Below are positions 6,493-14,986 of a DNA stretch of 64,000 bases, in pieces (position 1 is the stretch's first letter; every line of letters begins with the position of its first letter). The translations under genes were made by a program, and so were the position numbers. Below the pieces are notes generated by a model. That model was not told the DNA's origin and did no database searches. It worked only from the letters and a program-made list of their open reading frames with translations. The stretch is from Chitinolyticbacter meiyuanensis (lineage in GTDB: Bacteria; Pseudomonadota; Gammaproteobacteria; Burkholderiales; Chitinibacteraceae): positions 2,485,925 to 2,549,924 of the forward strand of contig NZ_CP041335.1 of assembly GCF_008033135.1 (NCBI RefSeq). The letters run 5' to 3'.

Positions 6493-9468
6493 ATGACGAC
6501 GCTATCCGAGACCGCATATCCGCGCCTGAAAGCCAATCTCAGCCTCAAAGAGCTGAGGGACATCTACACGCCGACCGAGGCAGAGGTGGCGTTTGCGAAC
6601 CAGGTTGCTCAGCGCCCTTTAGCTCGGTTTGCCGTGCTCATTCATCTGAAGCTTTTCCAGCGCCTCGGGTTCTTCACCCTGCTGCGAGACGTTCCTGAGC
6701 CTATTAAGCGTCACATTGCTCAGGCGTTCGGCCTACTCAAGATGCCGCCGGCAGAGCAGCTCAACGACTATGACACCAGCGGTTCGAAACGCGTTCACGT
6801 CGCCGCGCTCCGTCAGTATCTCAATGTGCGCGTGATTGATGATGCGGGGAAGACCTGGCTGCGCTCGGTTGCGGAGGAAGCGGCTGAAACAAAGAACACT
6901 GTTCCCGACATCATCAACGTTATGCTCGAGGAGCTGGTTCGTCACCGGTACGAACTACCAGGGTTTACGGTGCTGCAGCGGATGGCGCACAGCGCGCGTG
7001 ACAGCATCAACAATGAGTACTTTGTCCGCATCACTGAAGCGCTCACGCCTTCGGCCAAAGTGCTAATCGACGAGCTGCTCAAAACACCAAGCGGAAGCAC
7101 GTATAGCGGCTGGCATACGCTAAAGCGAGAGCCGAAGAAGCCGACCAGCAAGGAGGTTCGAGGCTACTTGCAGCATATCCGGCAAATGAAACAACTTGCT
7201 GAACAGCTACCCCTCATTGAAATTCCGGTACCGAAACTACGCCACTTCCGTTACATGGCGCGAGCGCTGAACGCTGCCGAGGTTGCGGAGCTCAAGCCAG
7301 CAAAGCGCTACGCTTTAGCGACGATCTTCATTCGATCGCAGTACAGCCAGACCCTGGATGATGCAGCTGACTTGTTTGTGCGTTTGATGCAAAAGATGGA
7401 AAACACTGCACAGCAGCAGCTCATCGCGCATCAGCTTGAACATGCCAAGCGGGCCGACATGCTGATCGGCCAGCTCAAGGACCTGCTTGACGGTTTTCGC
7501 CTAGAGGGGACCGACACGCAACGGATCGACGCCATTACCCATTCCTTGATCATGGACCCAGAACTGCTACTCGCTGACTGCGAGGCCCACATGGCATTTG
7601 CGGGGCGCAATCACCTGCCGTTCTTGATTAGGCCGTATCAAAAAAACCGCTCGTTGCTCCTGAACTGCCTAGAGATTATGGCTTTGCGCTCAACCAGTCA
7701 GGATGCCTCAATGGAAAAACTCATTGAGGTTTTATTTTTACTGCGCTCATCAAAGTCACAGCAGACCGAACTGAGTGCACTGGGCATCACGCTGGACGAC
7801 TGTGCATGGCTCACCGGCCATTGGCGCAAGCTCGTGCTCGTCAAACCCGTCTCCGGCCCTGTCACCAAGGTCGACCGCAAGTACTTTGAGCTAGCGGTGT
7901 TGTCGCAGATCAAGGACGAAATCCGTTCTGGAGATCTGTACATCGCGGACAGCGAGCGCTATGACGATTACCGAGAGCAATTGGTCAGCGAGGAAGTGTT
8001 CCTGGAAGAGCTGGCTGACTATGCCAATGTGACGGGGATTGAAGCAGACCCGGAGGTCTTCGTCGCAGCACTAAAAAAACAGCTTGCCACGCTTTCCAAC
8101 GAAATCGACCATAATTTTCCGGAAAACACCAGCGCGGATATTGTCGACGGGCGATTGGTACTAAAACGTGCAACGCGAACCGAAATCAATGCGACGGTCG
8201 CGGCATTGGATGAAGCCATTTCGGATGCCTTGCAAAACATCAGTATTGTCGATGCGCTGATTGATGCCACGCGGTGGCTTGATTTGCACAAACACTTTCG
8301 GCCGCTCGCTGGCACCGAAAGTCGTTTGGAGGACCCAATGATGCGGTTCGTCACCACGCTTTTTTGCTATGGCTGCAACTTGGGGCCCGTGCAAACGGCG
8401 CACTCTATCAAGAGCTTCAACAGGCGGCAAATTTCCTGGCTAAATTTGAAATATGTCAATGAAGAGCTCCTCGATCGGGCCATTGTTGAGGTGATCAATG
8501 CCTACAACAAGTTCGAACTCCCCGGATACTGGGGGAGCGGTGAGACAGCATCCGCCGACGGCACCAAATGGAGCGTTTACGAAGAAAATCTGCTCTCCGA
8601 GTATCACATTAGGTATGGGGGTTATGGCGGCATCGGCTACTACCATGTATCGGACAAATACATCGCCCTGTTTAGCCGATTCATTCCTTGCGGTGTCTAC
8701 GAAGGCGTGTACATCCTGGATGGATTCTGGGAGAACCAATCCGATATCAAGCCCAATACTGTGCATGGCGACACGCAAGCCCAAAGCTATCCCATTTTTG
8801 CGTTGTCCCATCTGTTGGGCATCAGTCTAATGCCGCGCATCCGGGGCGTACAGGATCTGACGCTGTTTCGGCCGGACAACACAACGAGGTACGAAAACAT
8901 CGACTGTCTGTTCGGTGAGCCCATCGATTGGAAATTGATTGAGACGCACCTGCCTGACATGCTTCGAGTGGCCGTATCCATTAAAGTTGGGAAGATCACT
9001 CCGTCCACCATCCTTCGACGACTGGGCAACTTCAGCCGCAAAAATAAGATGTACGTTGCCTTTAAAGAGCTGGGTAAGGCGATACGAACACAATTTCTGC
9101 TTCGTTATATTTCAGACGTCGAATTTCGTAAAACGATCAGCGCTGCGACGAACAAAAGCGAACAATTCAATGAATTCGTCAAATGGGTGTTCTTCGGTGG
9201 CCAGGGCGTGATCGCGGAGAATATCAGGCACGAGCAGCGTAAATTGATCAAATACAGCCACTTGGTGGCAAATATGCTCATTTTGCATAATGTGGTCGGG
9301 ATGACGGAGGCCCTCGCAAAAATGAAGCAAAGCGGCGCAGACCTTAAACCCGATATCCTCGGTGGGTTGGCACCGTTTCGGCACCGTCACATTAATCGCT
9401 TCGGCGACTATACCTTGGATTTCGAGCGTGAATTGCGCCCGCTGAATTTCGAAATGCGCATCCTATAA
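6493..9468 (+). CDS. tnpA: Tn3-family transposase
   Basis: This is a 991-residue transposase of standard Tn3-family length. The N-terminal half carries the DUF4158-like DNA-binding region beginning YPRLKANLSLKELRDIYTPT. The C-terminal half is the Tn3 DDE domain, with Asp in TASADGTKW, Asp in PNTVHGDTQAQS, and the Glu helix in FFGGQGVIAENIRHEQ followed by the conserved HLVANMLILHNV. ATG 6493 follows an AGGTGG site; an in-frame upstream ATG at 6454 would add 13 residues of uncharacteristic sequence. No frameshift or stop is visible, so the element may still be active. It forms an operon with the recombinase upstream. Confidence 0.93.
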   Translation: MTTLSETAYPRLKANLSLKELRDIYTPTEAEVAFANQVAQRPLARFAVLIHLKLFQRLGFFTLLRDVPEPIKRHIAQAFGLLKMPPAEQLNDYDTSGSKRVHVAALRQYLNVRVIDDAGKTWLRSVAEEAAETKNTVPDIINVMLEELVRHRYELPGFTVLQRMAHSARDSINNEYFVRITEALTPSAKVLIDELLKTPSGSTYSGWHTLKREPKKPTSKEVRGYLQHIRQMKQLAEQLPLIEIPVPKLRHFRYMARALNAAEVAELKPAKRYALATIFIRSQYSQTLDDAADLFVRLMQKMENTAQQQLIAHQLEHAKRADMLIGQLKDLLDGFRLEGTDTQRIDAITHSLIMDPELLLADCEAHMAFAGRNHLPFLIRPYQKNRSLLLNCLEIMALRSTSQDASMEKLIEVLFLLRSSKSQQTELSALGITLDDCAWLTGHWRKLVLVKPVSGPVTKVDRKYFELAVLSQIKDEIRSGDLYIADSERYDDYREQLVSEEVFLEELADYANVTGIEADPEVFVAALKKQLATLSNEIDHNFPENTSADIVDGRLVLKRATRTEINATVAALDEAISDALQNISIVDALIDATRWLDLHKHFRPLAGTESRLEDPMMRFVTTLFCYGCNLGPVQTAHSIKSFNRRQISWLNLKYVNEELLDRAIVEVINAYNKFELPGYWGSGETASADGTKWSVYEENLLSEYHIRYGGYGGIGYYHVSDKYIALFSRFIPCGVYEGVYILDGFWENQSDIKPNTVHGDTQAQSYPIFALSHLLGISLMPRIRGVQDLTLFRPDNTTRYENIDCLFGEPIDWKLIETHLPDMLRVAVSIKVGKITPSTILRRLGNFSRKNKMYVAFKELGKAIRTQFLLRYISDVEFRKTISAATNKSEQFNEFVKWVFFGGQGVIAENIRHEQRKLIKYSHLVANMLILHNVVGMTEALAKMKQSGADLKPDILGGLAPFRHRHINRFGDYTLDFERELRPLNFEMRIL

Positions 9469-9481
9469 ATGGGGCTCCGCA

Positions 9482-9508
9482 GGAGGTGAGCGGTACAGGG
9501 CCACCTCC
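9482..9508. terminator. Stem-loop after tnpA
   Basis: GGAGGTG (9482-9488) pairs with CACCTCC (9502-9508) across a 13-nt loop, 13 bp after the tnpA stop. No T-run follows, so it is either a factor-dependent terminator or an RNA-stabilising hairpin. The rest of 9469-9657 shows no convincing gene. Confidence 0.3.
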
Positions 9509-9657
9509 CGCCCGCTGGACGGACCGGCGATTCATCCCTCATGGCGCTTGTGCTCGGTACGTAGGTTGCGGCCACGGCCGCTATGCATGAAGACATGATC
9601 AACGGGCATGCGGCCAGTAACAGATATGGCAGCGCAGTCAGGGCATGGTCCTAAGTT

Positions 9658-10446
9658 GTGAACGGGTCGCCGTGCCCGCAAAATTGGAGAATGGATACGC
9701 CAGCCGCAGCCAGGCCGAAGGCCAAGCAGATCACTGTGGACCAGCACGTGATCGCCAAGTCACTCCTGAAGCGTTTTTCAGGTGCGGATGGCCAAGTGGA
9801 AGTGAGGGATCTGAGTACGGAGCGCATCGTGCGGCGCCCGCCCAAGCATGCTGTCTTCACCGTGCCTCGCCATTGGGATCAACGTTCCGAAGCTGCGACG
9901 ATGCACGATATTGAGCGGCGTTTTGGAATCATTGTCGCCAGTGTTCTTCGCGGCGCGACGACGGCGCTGGACGAAGCTCGCCACCGAACGATTTCAGAGA
10001 TGTTTGCGCTATGGCGAGCGCGCACGCATCTTGCCCACGAACCGATGGCTGACCTGCAGCTAGCCGGCGTGACACCCGAAAGAAACGTGTCCGCAGACCA
10101 GATGGACCAGCTTGAGCGTTACGGGATCATCGTCGCTGATTCGAAGGGTGTCGTTGCTGGCCGGATGCTTGCAGGGCCGGCGTTGATGAGGATGCTCGAT
10201 TTTCATGTCTGCGAACTGGCGGGGAAGCGATGGGGCATCGTTCGTGCCGAGGCAGGTGAGTTCGTTTTACCTGACACCTTCGGTGGAAACCTCGTCTTAC
10301 CGATTTCTCCGACCTGTTGTTTCGTCGCAGATAACCCCGACGGGGTCGTTACTCGCGAGGTGGTCGGAGAACTGAATGCGCTGGCGAAGCAGTCTGCACG
10401 AAACTACATGGTCGCTCGCTGCTTCTCCGCGTGCCCCGGACTATAG
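9658..10446 (+). CDS. DUF4238-like protein, cargo of the Tn3-like element
   Basis: The 262-residue soluble protein resembles DUF4238 proteins, which open with a His followed by a LxRF motif and a short beta-hairpin: here DQHVIAKSLLKRFSG, then DGQVEVRDLSTERI. Later segments include a helix with TISEMFALWRARTHLAHEP and a C-terminal PISPTCCFVAD, which recalls the PLSP-like conserved stretch near the end of that family. The GTG at 9658 is taken; an ATG at 9691 is equally possible but has a cramped ribosome site. It lies between tnpA and the presumed right terminal repeat. DUF4238 genes are frequent in accessory regions and their function is not established. The family call is moderate. Confidence 0.6.
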   Translation: MNGSPCPQNWRMDTPAAARPKAKQITVDQHVIAKSLLKRFSGADGQVEVRDLSTERIVRRPPKHAVFTVPRHWDQRSEAATMHDIERRFGIIVASVLRGATTALDEARHRTISEMFALWRARTHLAHEPMADLQLAGVTPERNVSADQMDQLERYGIIVADSKGVVAGRMLAGPALMRMLDFHVCELAGKRWGIVRAEAGEFVLPDTFGGNLVLPISPTCCFVADNPDGVVTREVVGELNALAKQSARNYMVARCFSACPGL

Positions 10447-10523
10447 CCGGCACCTGCCATAGAGCTTCTCAAAAAACTCCGGCGCAACATCGAAATACCA
10501 CATAAAAATCATGATATTAGATC
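10447..10523. other. Short AT-rich spacer before the terminal repeat
   Basis: No gene or clear signal is seen here. The segment turns AT-rich towards 10500, as is common just inside transposon ends. Confidence 0.3.
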
Positions 10524-10562
10524 AATAACGGCTGTTTTTTTCACGATTCCCTGCCATCCCTC
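10524..10562 (-). repeat. Probable right terminal inverted repeat of the Tn3-like element
   Basis: Read inward on the minus strand the segment begins GAGGGATGGCAGGGAATCG, then TGAAAAAAACAGCCGTTA. Tn3-family ends are about 38 bp, start with a G-run and finish with a GAAAA..CACG(T/C)TAAG-like inner box, and the match to that plan is good. The outer end is 10560 or 10562. Directly outside it the reading frame of a chitinase begins mid-gene. The left copy must lie before position 1, since no partner was found in the window. If so, everything from 1 to about 10562 belongs to one element. Confidence 0.6.
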
Positions 10563-11329
10563 TAGGAGGCTACCTGAACCTGCCACTGGATCAGGTTCAT
10601 CCTTTTGTGGATTACGTCTATGTGATGAGTTACGACTATGCCGGTTCGTGGTCGAGTGATGTTGGACATCACACCAATATCAAATGCACCAGCTACGCGC
10701 CGTTTTGCCTGGAAAAGGCAATGCAAAGCTACATGAGCGTGGTGCCGGCCGAAAAAATCGTACTGGGCGTAGCGATGTATGCCCGTGGCTGGACCAATGT
10801 GACCAATATGAGCGACCCGGCCAATCCGATGACCGGCGAGGGCGAGGTACAAAACTTCGGTGGCCTCGATATGGGCCCGGGCGAGTTTCTCTACAAGCAG
10901 TTGTATGGCAACCAGATTGACAGCAAGGGCCAGGGCTTGAACGGCTATGAAGTGCGCTATGACGCCAATATCGGCTCGCATTATCTGTGGAATGAAACCA
11001 GCAAGAGCTTTATCGGCTATGACGATCCGCGCGACGTGGAGCAAAAAGGCAAGCTGGCTGTCGCGAACAAGCTGGGCGGCGTAATGGCCTGGGCGCTGAG
11101 TCAGGACAATGGCGACATCCTGAATGCCATGAATCTGGGCGTGGGCAATCAACGAGACAAGCTGCTACCGGAGTGCCCCAATGAGCAGTGGAACAAAAAG
11201 CAGGTCTATCACGCCGGCAATACCGTGGCATTCAACAAGCAGATCAGGCGAGCCCGATGGTGGAATCTGGGCGAGCGCCCCGACAAGCAGTCATGGAATG
11301 TATGGAGCAATCTGGGTGATTGCTACTGA
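10563..11329 (+). pseudogene. Chitinase (GH18) remnant, 5' half lost at the transposon end
   Basis: From about 10563 the frame reads LGGYLNLPLDQVHPFVDYVYVM and continues without interruption to a stop at 11327-11329. It aligns throughout with the C-terminal half of the intact chitinase at 11550 (TGGINWRNLPYDRVAPSVDYI onwards, both ending NVWSNLGDCY). The catalytic DxxDxDxE segment and signal peptide are missing because upstream DNA is replaced by the Tn3-like end. The C-terminal domain (EQWNKKQVYHAGNTVAF, RRARWWNLGERP, WNVWSNLGDCY) is a CBM5/12-type chitin-binding module. An internal ATG at 10607 could start a fragment, but it could not be an active chitinase. Confidence 0.85.
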
Positions 11330-11379
11330 CCAATCTTCTGCTTGAGTGGTTTGGTGAGATTGACAAGAGCAACGGTTCC

Positions 11380-11549
11380 TTTCGTTCAATTGCAACGGAC
11401 TACTTGCTTGCCAAAAGGTCAGTCGATCACTTTGTTGTTGGTGCATAGGTTGGCGATTCTAGCATCGTCAACCTTGCAGCGAATTCGGTGCTTTAGGGCG
11501 TCGCTTCAAACAATAAGCGCCTCGATGAATTATGGATGGAGGAAACAAC
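11380..11549 (+). promoter_or_regulatory. Conserved leader upstream of the chitinase (copy 1)
   Basis: This non-coding stretch shares several blocks with the segment upstream of the esterase gene at 13275: ACTTGCTTGCC (11402-11412), CAAACAATAAGCGC (11507-11520) and GGATGGAG next to the start codon, at similar spacing. Conservation across paralogous upstream regions suggests a shared promoter and 5' leader, possibly with a regulator or RNA-binding site, or a recent tandem duplication of gene plus leader. GGAGGAAAC is the ribosome site. Confidence 0.5.
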
Positions 11550-12983
11550 ATGAAAAAAACCCTGATCGCGACAGCCCTGCTGGTTGGCATGGGCAGCGTG
11601 CATGCGGACGACAGTTTCAACTACTTTGCCGGCAAGCCGCAGCCATTCAAGCAGACTTCGGGCAAGGTCGTCATGAGCTATTACTATGGCGATAAAACCG
11701 CCGATGAATTGCCGGGCAGCAACTTGACGCATCTGGTATATGCGTTTTTGCGTTTGTGCGGTCCTGGTGAATACAGTGGCGACAAGGCAATTTGTGATAG
11801 TAACCGCAACAGCAAGGGTGCAGAAGGCAGTGATTTCCGCCTGGCGGTCAATGACAGCACGCCCGATGTGGCGGCCTATGAAAAAATCCGTGAAATCAAG
11901 GAGCGTTATCCGCACCTGAAGATTACTTATGCCCTTGGTGGTTGGGGGGGATCGAATTCGTTCTATTACCTGGCTGGCGATCCGGCCAAGCGAGCCGTGT
12001 TCATCAGTTCGCTGATTGAGTACCTCCAGCAGCACCCGGATATTGACGGCTATGACATCGACTGGGAGCACCCAACCGATAACATGGGGCAGGATGGCGT
12101 GCAGTTGGGCAGTTCGGCTGATGCAGAGAATTATGTGGTTCTGATGCAGGAGCTGCGTGCAGCCCTAAATGCCATGGGCCAGGAAACCGGACGTCAATAT
12201 CTGCTGACCACTGCAGTGCCGACGGGGGGCATCAATTGGCGCAATCTGCCTTACGATCGGGTGGCGCCTTCGGTCGATTACATCCTGCTCATGACGTATG
12301 GTCTTTATGGCGGCTGGACGAATGATGTTGGTCATCACACTGCACTGCAGTGCACCAGCTACAGCGAATTCTGTGTGGATGGCACCGTGCAGGAGTATTT
12401 GTCTCAAGTGCCTGCCAATAAGCTGGTGATTGGGACGGCCATGTTTTCGCAGGGTTGGCAAAACGTCAGTGACCAGACTGATCCTGCCAATCCGATGACA
12501 GGCACCGGCGATGCTTCCGGCTTGGGCTGGGGTGGCGCGCAATCCTATTCTGAATTGTACGAAAGCCACATCGGCAACAAAGGCGTGGGCATCAATGGTT
12601 ATGCCGTGCGCTACGATCCGGCGCTTCAAGCCCATTATCTCTGGAACGACGCGCAAAAAACTTATATCGGCTATGACGATCCGCGCGATGTCGAGAGGAA
12701 GGGCAAATATGTTGTCAGCAACAATCTGGCAGGTATTTTTGCTTGGCAATTGGGGCAGGACAATGGCGACATCTTGAATGCCATGAATTTGGGCGTGGGC
12801 AATCAGCGCGATAGATTGTTGCCGGAATGCCCAAGTCAGCAATGGAATAAAAAACAGATTTACCAGGGAGGCAGCAGAGTAACCTTCAAAAAACAGATCA
12901 TGCAAGCCAAATGGTGGAATGTGGGTGAGCGCCCGGCGAAGCAGAGCTGGAATGTATGGAGCAACTTGGGCGACTGCTATTGA
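11550..12983 (+). CDS. Secreted GH18 chitinase with C-terminal chitin-binding module
   Basis: The 477-residue precursor hydrolyses beta-1,4 linkages of chitin outside the cell. A signal peptide (MKKTLIATALLVGMGSVHA) leads into a GH18 barrel. The substrate-assisting motif DGYDIDWEHP sits near residue 166-175, the ALGGWGGSN strand lies before it, and conserved LLMTYGLYGGW comes later. The last 50 residues (QQWNKKQIYQ, KAKWWN-like, WNVWSNLGDCY) form a CBM5/12-type module. ATG 11550 is chosen because it starts the signal peptide and has a strong GGAGG site; an in-frame ATG at 11532 lies inside that site. It is a tandem paralogue of the truncated gene before it, and similar leaders suggest co-regulation with the esterase gene after it. 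Confidence 0.93.
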   Translation: MKKTLIATALLVGMGSVHADDSFNYFAGKPQPFKQTSGKVVMSYYYGDKTADELPGSNLTHLVYAFLRLCGPGEYSGDKAICDSNRNSKGAEGSDFRLAVNDSTPDVAAYEKIREIKERYPHLKITYALGGWGGSNSFYYLAGDPAKRAVFISSLIEYLQQHPDIDGYDIDWEHPTDNMGQDGVQLGSSADAENYVVLMQELRAALNAMGQETGRQYLLTTAVPTGGINWRNLPYDRVAPSVDYILLMTYGLYGGWTNDVGHHTALQCTSYSEFCVDGTVQEYLSQVPANKLVIGTAMFSQGWQNVSDQTDPANPMTGTGDASGLGWGGAQSYSELYESHIGNKGVGINGYAVRYDPALQAHYLWNDAQKTYIGYDDPRDVERKGKYVVSNNLAGIFAWQLGQDNGDILNAMNLGVGNQRDRLLPECPSQQWNKKQIYQGGSRVTFKKQIMQAKWWNVGERPAKQSWNVWSNLGDCY

Positions 12984-13092
12984 CCGATCGGTTTAAGCGG
13001 CTTGATGCGATCGATTGAAACCCCACCGGCCTGGTCTTGGTGAACCTCTGCTGTTCACTCGCTGTGCCACAACCCAAAGGCAACGGTGTCGT

Positions 13093-13274
13093 GCGTTCAG
13101 TTAGAACGGACGACTTGCTTGCCTAAGGCCGGGAAGTCGATCGCTTTCGCCAATACGAAAGTGGTGAAGAGGTTGGTGCTTGCAACACCGCCAACCTCGC
13201 AGTGGATCTGCTGCCTGAAGGTGTCGGATTCAAACAATAAGCGCTTCGGCGCATTCTGGATGGAGACAACAACG
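13093..13274 (+). promoter_or_regulatory. Conserved leader upstream of the chitin-binding esterase (copy 2)
   Basis: This region repeats the blocks of the chitinase leader: a GTTCA(A/G)TT(G/A) box, GACTTGCTTGCC (13112-13123), a GTCGATC box, CAAACAATAAGCGC (13231-13244) and CTGGATGGAGAC before the start. The overall length differs by about 14 bp. The frame stays open through it, but the translation is unlike the protein that follows, so I read it as non-coding. Confidence 0.5.
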
Positions 13275-14879
13275 ATGAAATTGATCGCCCCGATGTTCGG
13301 TGGTTTGCTGCTGGCGGCGTGTTTCCCTGCACTGGCTGCAGTACCGCTTACGCCGGTTTTGAGTCACGATAACCAAGCTGCCGAGTGGAAATCGAATATT
13401 GCCTATGTAGCCGGCAATGTCATTACGTATCAAGGGCAGGAATATCGCGCCAAATGGTGGAGCCAAAACACCCCTCCATTGCCGAAGAGCTGGTCGTCGT
13501 GGCAACTGCTCGGCGCAGCACAGGATGGCGATTACACGCTGACCCTGAAATCGGGCCACGCCAGCCGCGTGGATTGGTACGAGAATGATGTACTGATTGC
13601 CAGTCAGAGTCTGAACCCCGCTGCGACGCAAACCGTCCAATTGCCGGTACGAGGCCGTAGCAAGGGCAGCTATGTATACAAGGCCGTATCGTTGAATGCG
13701 GAAGGCAGCGTTGCCAGCGCCCCGATGGTGCTCACGGTGCTGGATGCCGAGAGTTACAAGATCGGCGTGCGGACCTTCAATTTTACCGACCAGAACCGCA
13801 TCGACCCGCTGGCTGACACGCCGCGCCTGCGCGAACTGATGGTCAAAATCTGGTATCCGGCCAGCCAGAGCACGACCAAGCCGGTGCTGCACCACTGGTA
13901 CCACAGCGAGAAAGCCATTACTGGATCGCCTGGCGACGACTGGCTGAAAAATGAGCCAAGCCAAAGCCGGCTCAATGCCGAACTGGCCGAAAAGGAAAAC
14001 CCGTTCCCGGTACTGGTGTTCTCGCCCGGCTATGCATCCAACCTCGAATCCAGCCAGTTCCTGTATGAAGACCTCGCCAGCAAGGGTTATGCGGTGGTGG
14101 TCATCGGCCACACTCACCAGCACTCCCTGGTCACGATGGCCAATGGCGAGGAGATCCGTATTGACTGGAACAAGCGCGCACACGATTTCGACGGTGGAAT
14201 CACGCTCGACGAGCTTAATGGCCTGATGGCGCAGCTGAAGGATCAGCCGCTGAATGCCAGTGTGAAGCAGCAGGTTTATGAGGCATTCGCCAAATGCGAG
14301 GGCGACCATAAGCAGCTGAAAATCTGGCAGGACGACACCCGCTTCGTGCTGGCCGAGCTGGAAAAGCTCAACGCCGACCGCAGCAGTGTATTTGCCAACC
14401 GGCTGGATCTATCGCGGATTGGCCTGCTGGGCACATCCTACGGCGGCACGACATCGCTGCAATACCTCAGCGAAATCGACAATCCATCCATTCGTGCTGC
14501 AGCCAATATCGATGGGCAGGATTACTACCTGACGGCAAATCATCAGTTCAACAAACCCATCCTGCTGATGGCCACCGAGAGCTGGGTGCACAAGGATTAT
14601 GACCTGATCTATGACAAGGCCAGCAGCGATGCCTATTACGTCTCGATCAAGGGCAGCCTGCACGGTGACATCACCGACAGCACGGTGCTCTCCGCCCGCT
14701 TCAAACCCTCGGAATTTCTGGGCCCGATCAAGGGCGAAACCATGCGCACCATCGTCAACGAATCGGTGCTGTCCTTCTTCAACCAGTATGTGAAGGCTCA
14801 GCCCCAGCCGGGTCGTGCAAATGTACTGCAGTTTCTGCAGGGCTACGGCGAAGCAAAAGTACAGTTCAAGCTGCACTAA
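13275..14879 (+). CDS. Secreted chitin-binding PAF-acetylhydrolase-like esterase
   Basis: The 534-residue precursor has a signal peptide (MKLIAPMFGGLLLAACFPALAA, possibly a lipoprotein because of LLAAC). Next is a CBM5/12-like chitin-binding module (AEWKSNIAYVAGNVITYQG, YRAKWWSQNTPP, WSSWQLLG), then an Ig-like spacer (about residues 85-150). The C-terminal domain resembles PAF acetylhydrolase isoform II: RELMVKIWYPAS, PFPVLVFSPGY, nucleophile elbow GTSYGG, Asp in NIDGQDYYL and His in KGSLHGDITD. The chitin-binding module and chitinase-like leader suggest it acts on chitin-associated esters, perhaps acetyl groups, but the substrate is not shown. ATG 13275 fits the signal peptide and GGAG 13262-13265. 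Confidence 0.85.
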   Translation: MKLIAPMFGGLLLAACFPALAAVPLTPVLSHDNQAAEWKSNIAYVAGNVITYQGQEYRAKWWSQNTPPLPKSWSSWQLLGAAQDGDYTLTLKSGHASRVDWYENDVLIASQSLNPAATQTVQLPVRGRSKGSYVYKAVSLNAEGSVASAPMVLTVLDAESYKIGVRTFNFTDQNRIDPLADTPRLRELMVKIWYPASQSTTKPVLHHWYHSEKAITGSPGDDWLKNEPSQSRLNAELAEKENPFPVLVFSPGYASNLESSQFLYEDLASKGYAVVVIGHTHQHSLVTMANGEEIRIDWNKRAHDFDGGITLDELNGLMAQLKDQPLNASVKQQVYEAFAKCEGDHKQLKIWQDDTRFVLAELEKLNADRSSVFANRLDLSRIGLLGTSYGGTTSLQYLSEIDNPSIRAAANIDGQDYYLTANHQFNKPILLMATESWVHKDYDLIYDKASSDAYYVSIKGSLHGDITDSTVLSARFKPSEFLGPIKGETMRTIVNESVLSFFNQYVKAQPQPGRANVLQFLQGYGEAKVQFKLH

Positions 14880-14928
14880 CGGATACGCGCCTTGAGCAGA
14901 GCCCAAACGGCGAAACGCAATTAACTGC

Positions 14929-14959
14929 GTGGCCATGACTGCAAGCAAGTCATGGCCAC
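14929..14959. terminator. Strong hairpin between convergent genes
   Basis: GTGGCCATGACT (14929-14940) and AGTCATGGCCAC (14948-14959) form a perfect 12-bp stem with a 7-nt loop. It sits between the esterase gene and the convergent potassium-channel gene. The stem is perfectly symmetrical, but the T-runs are weak on both strands, so a bidirectional terminator is likely but not certain. Confidence 0.6.
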
Positions 14960-14986
14960 CACTATATTGTCTGCCGGTTTGCGAGA

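Noticed and set aside
9469..9520. GGGGCTCCGCAGGAGG after tnpA as the transposon's right end
   Set aside because: It has a G-run but in the wrong orientation for a right end, and no inner GAAAA..CGTTA box; the segment at 10524-10562 fits far better and abuts a broken gene.
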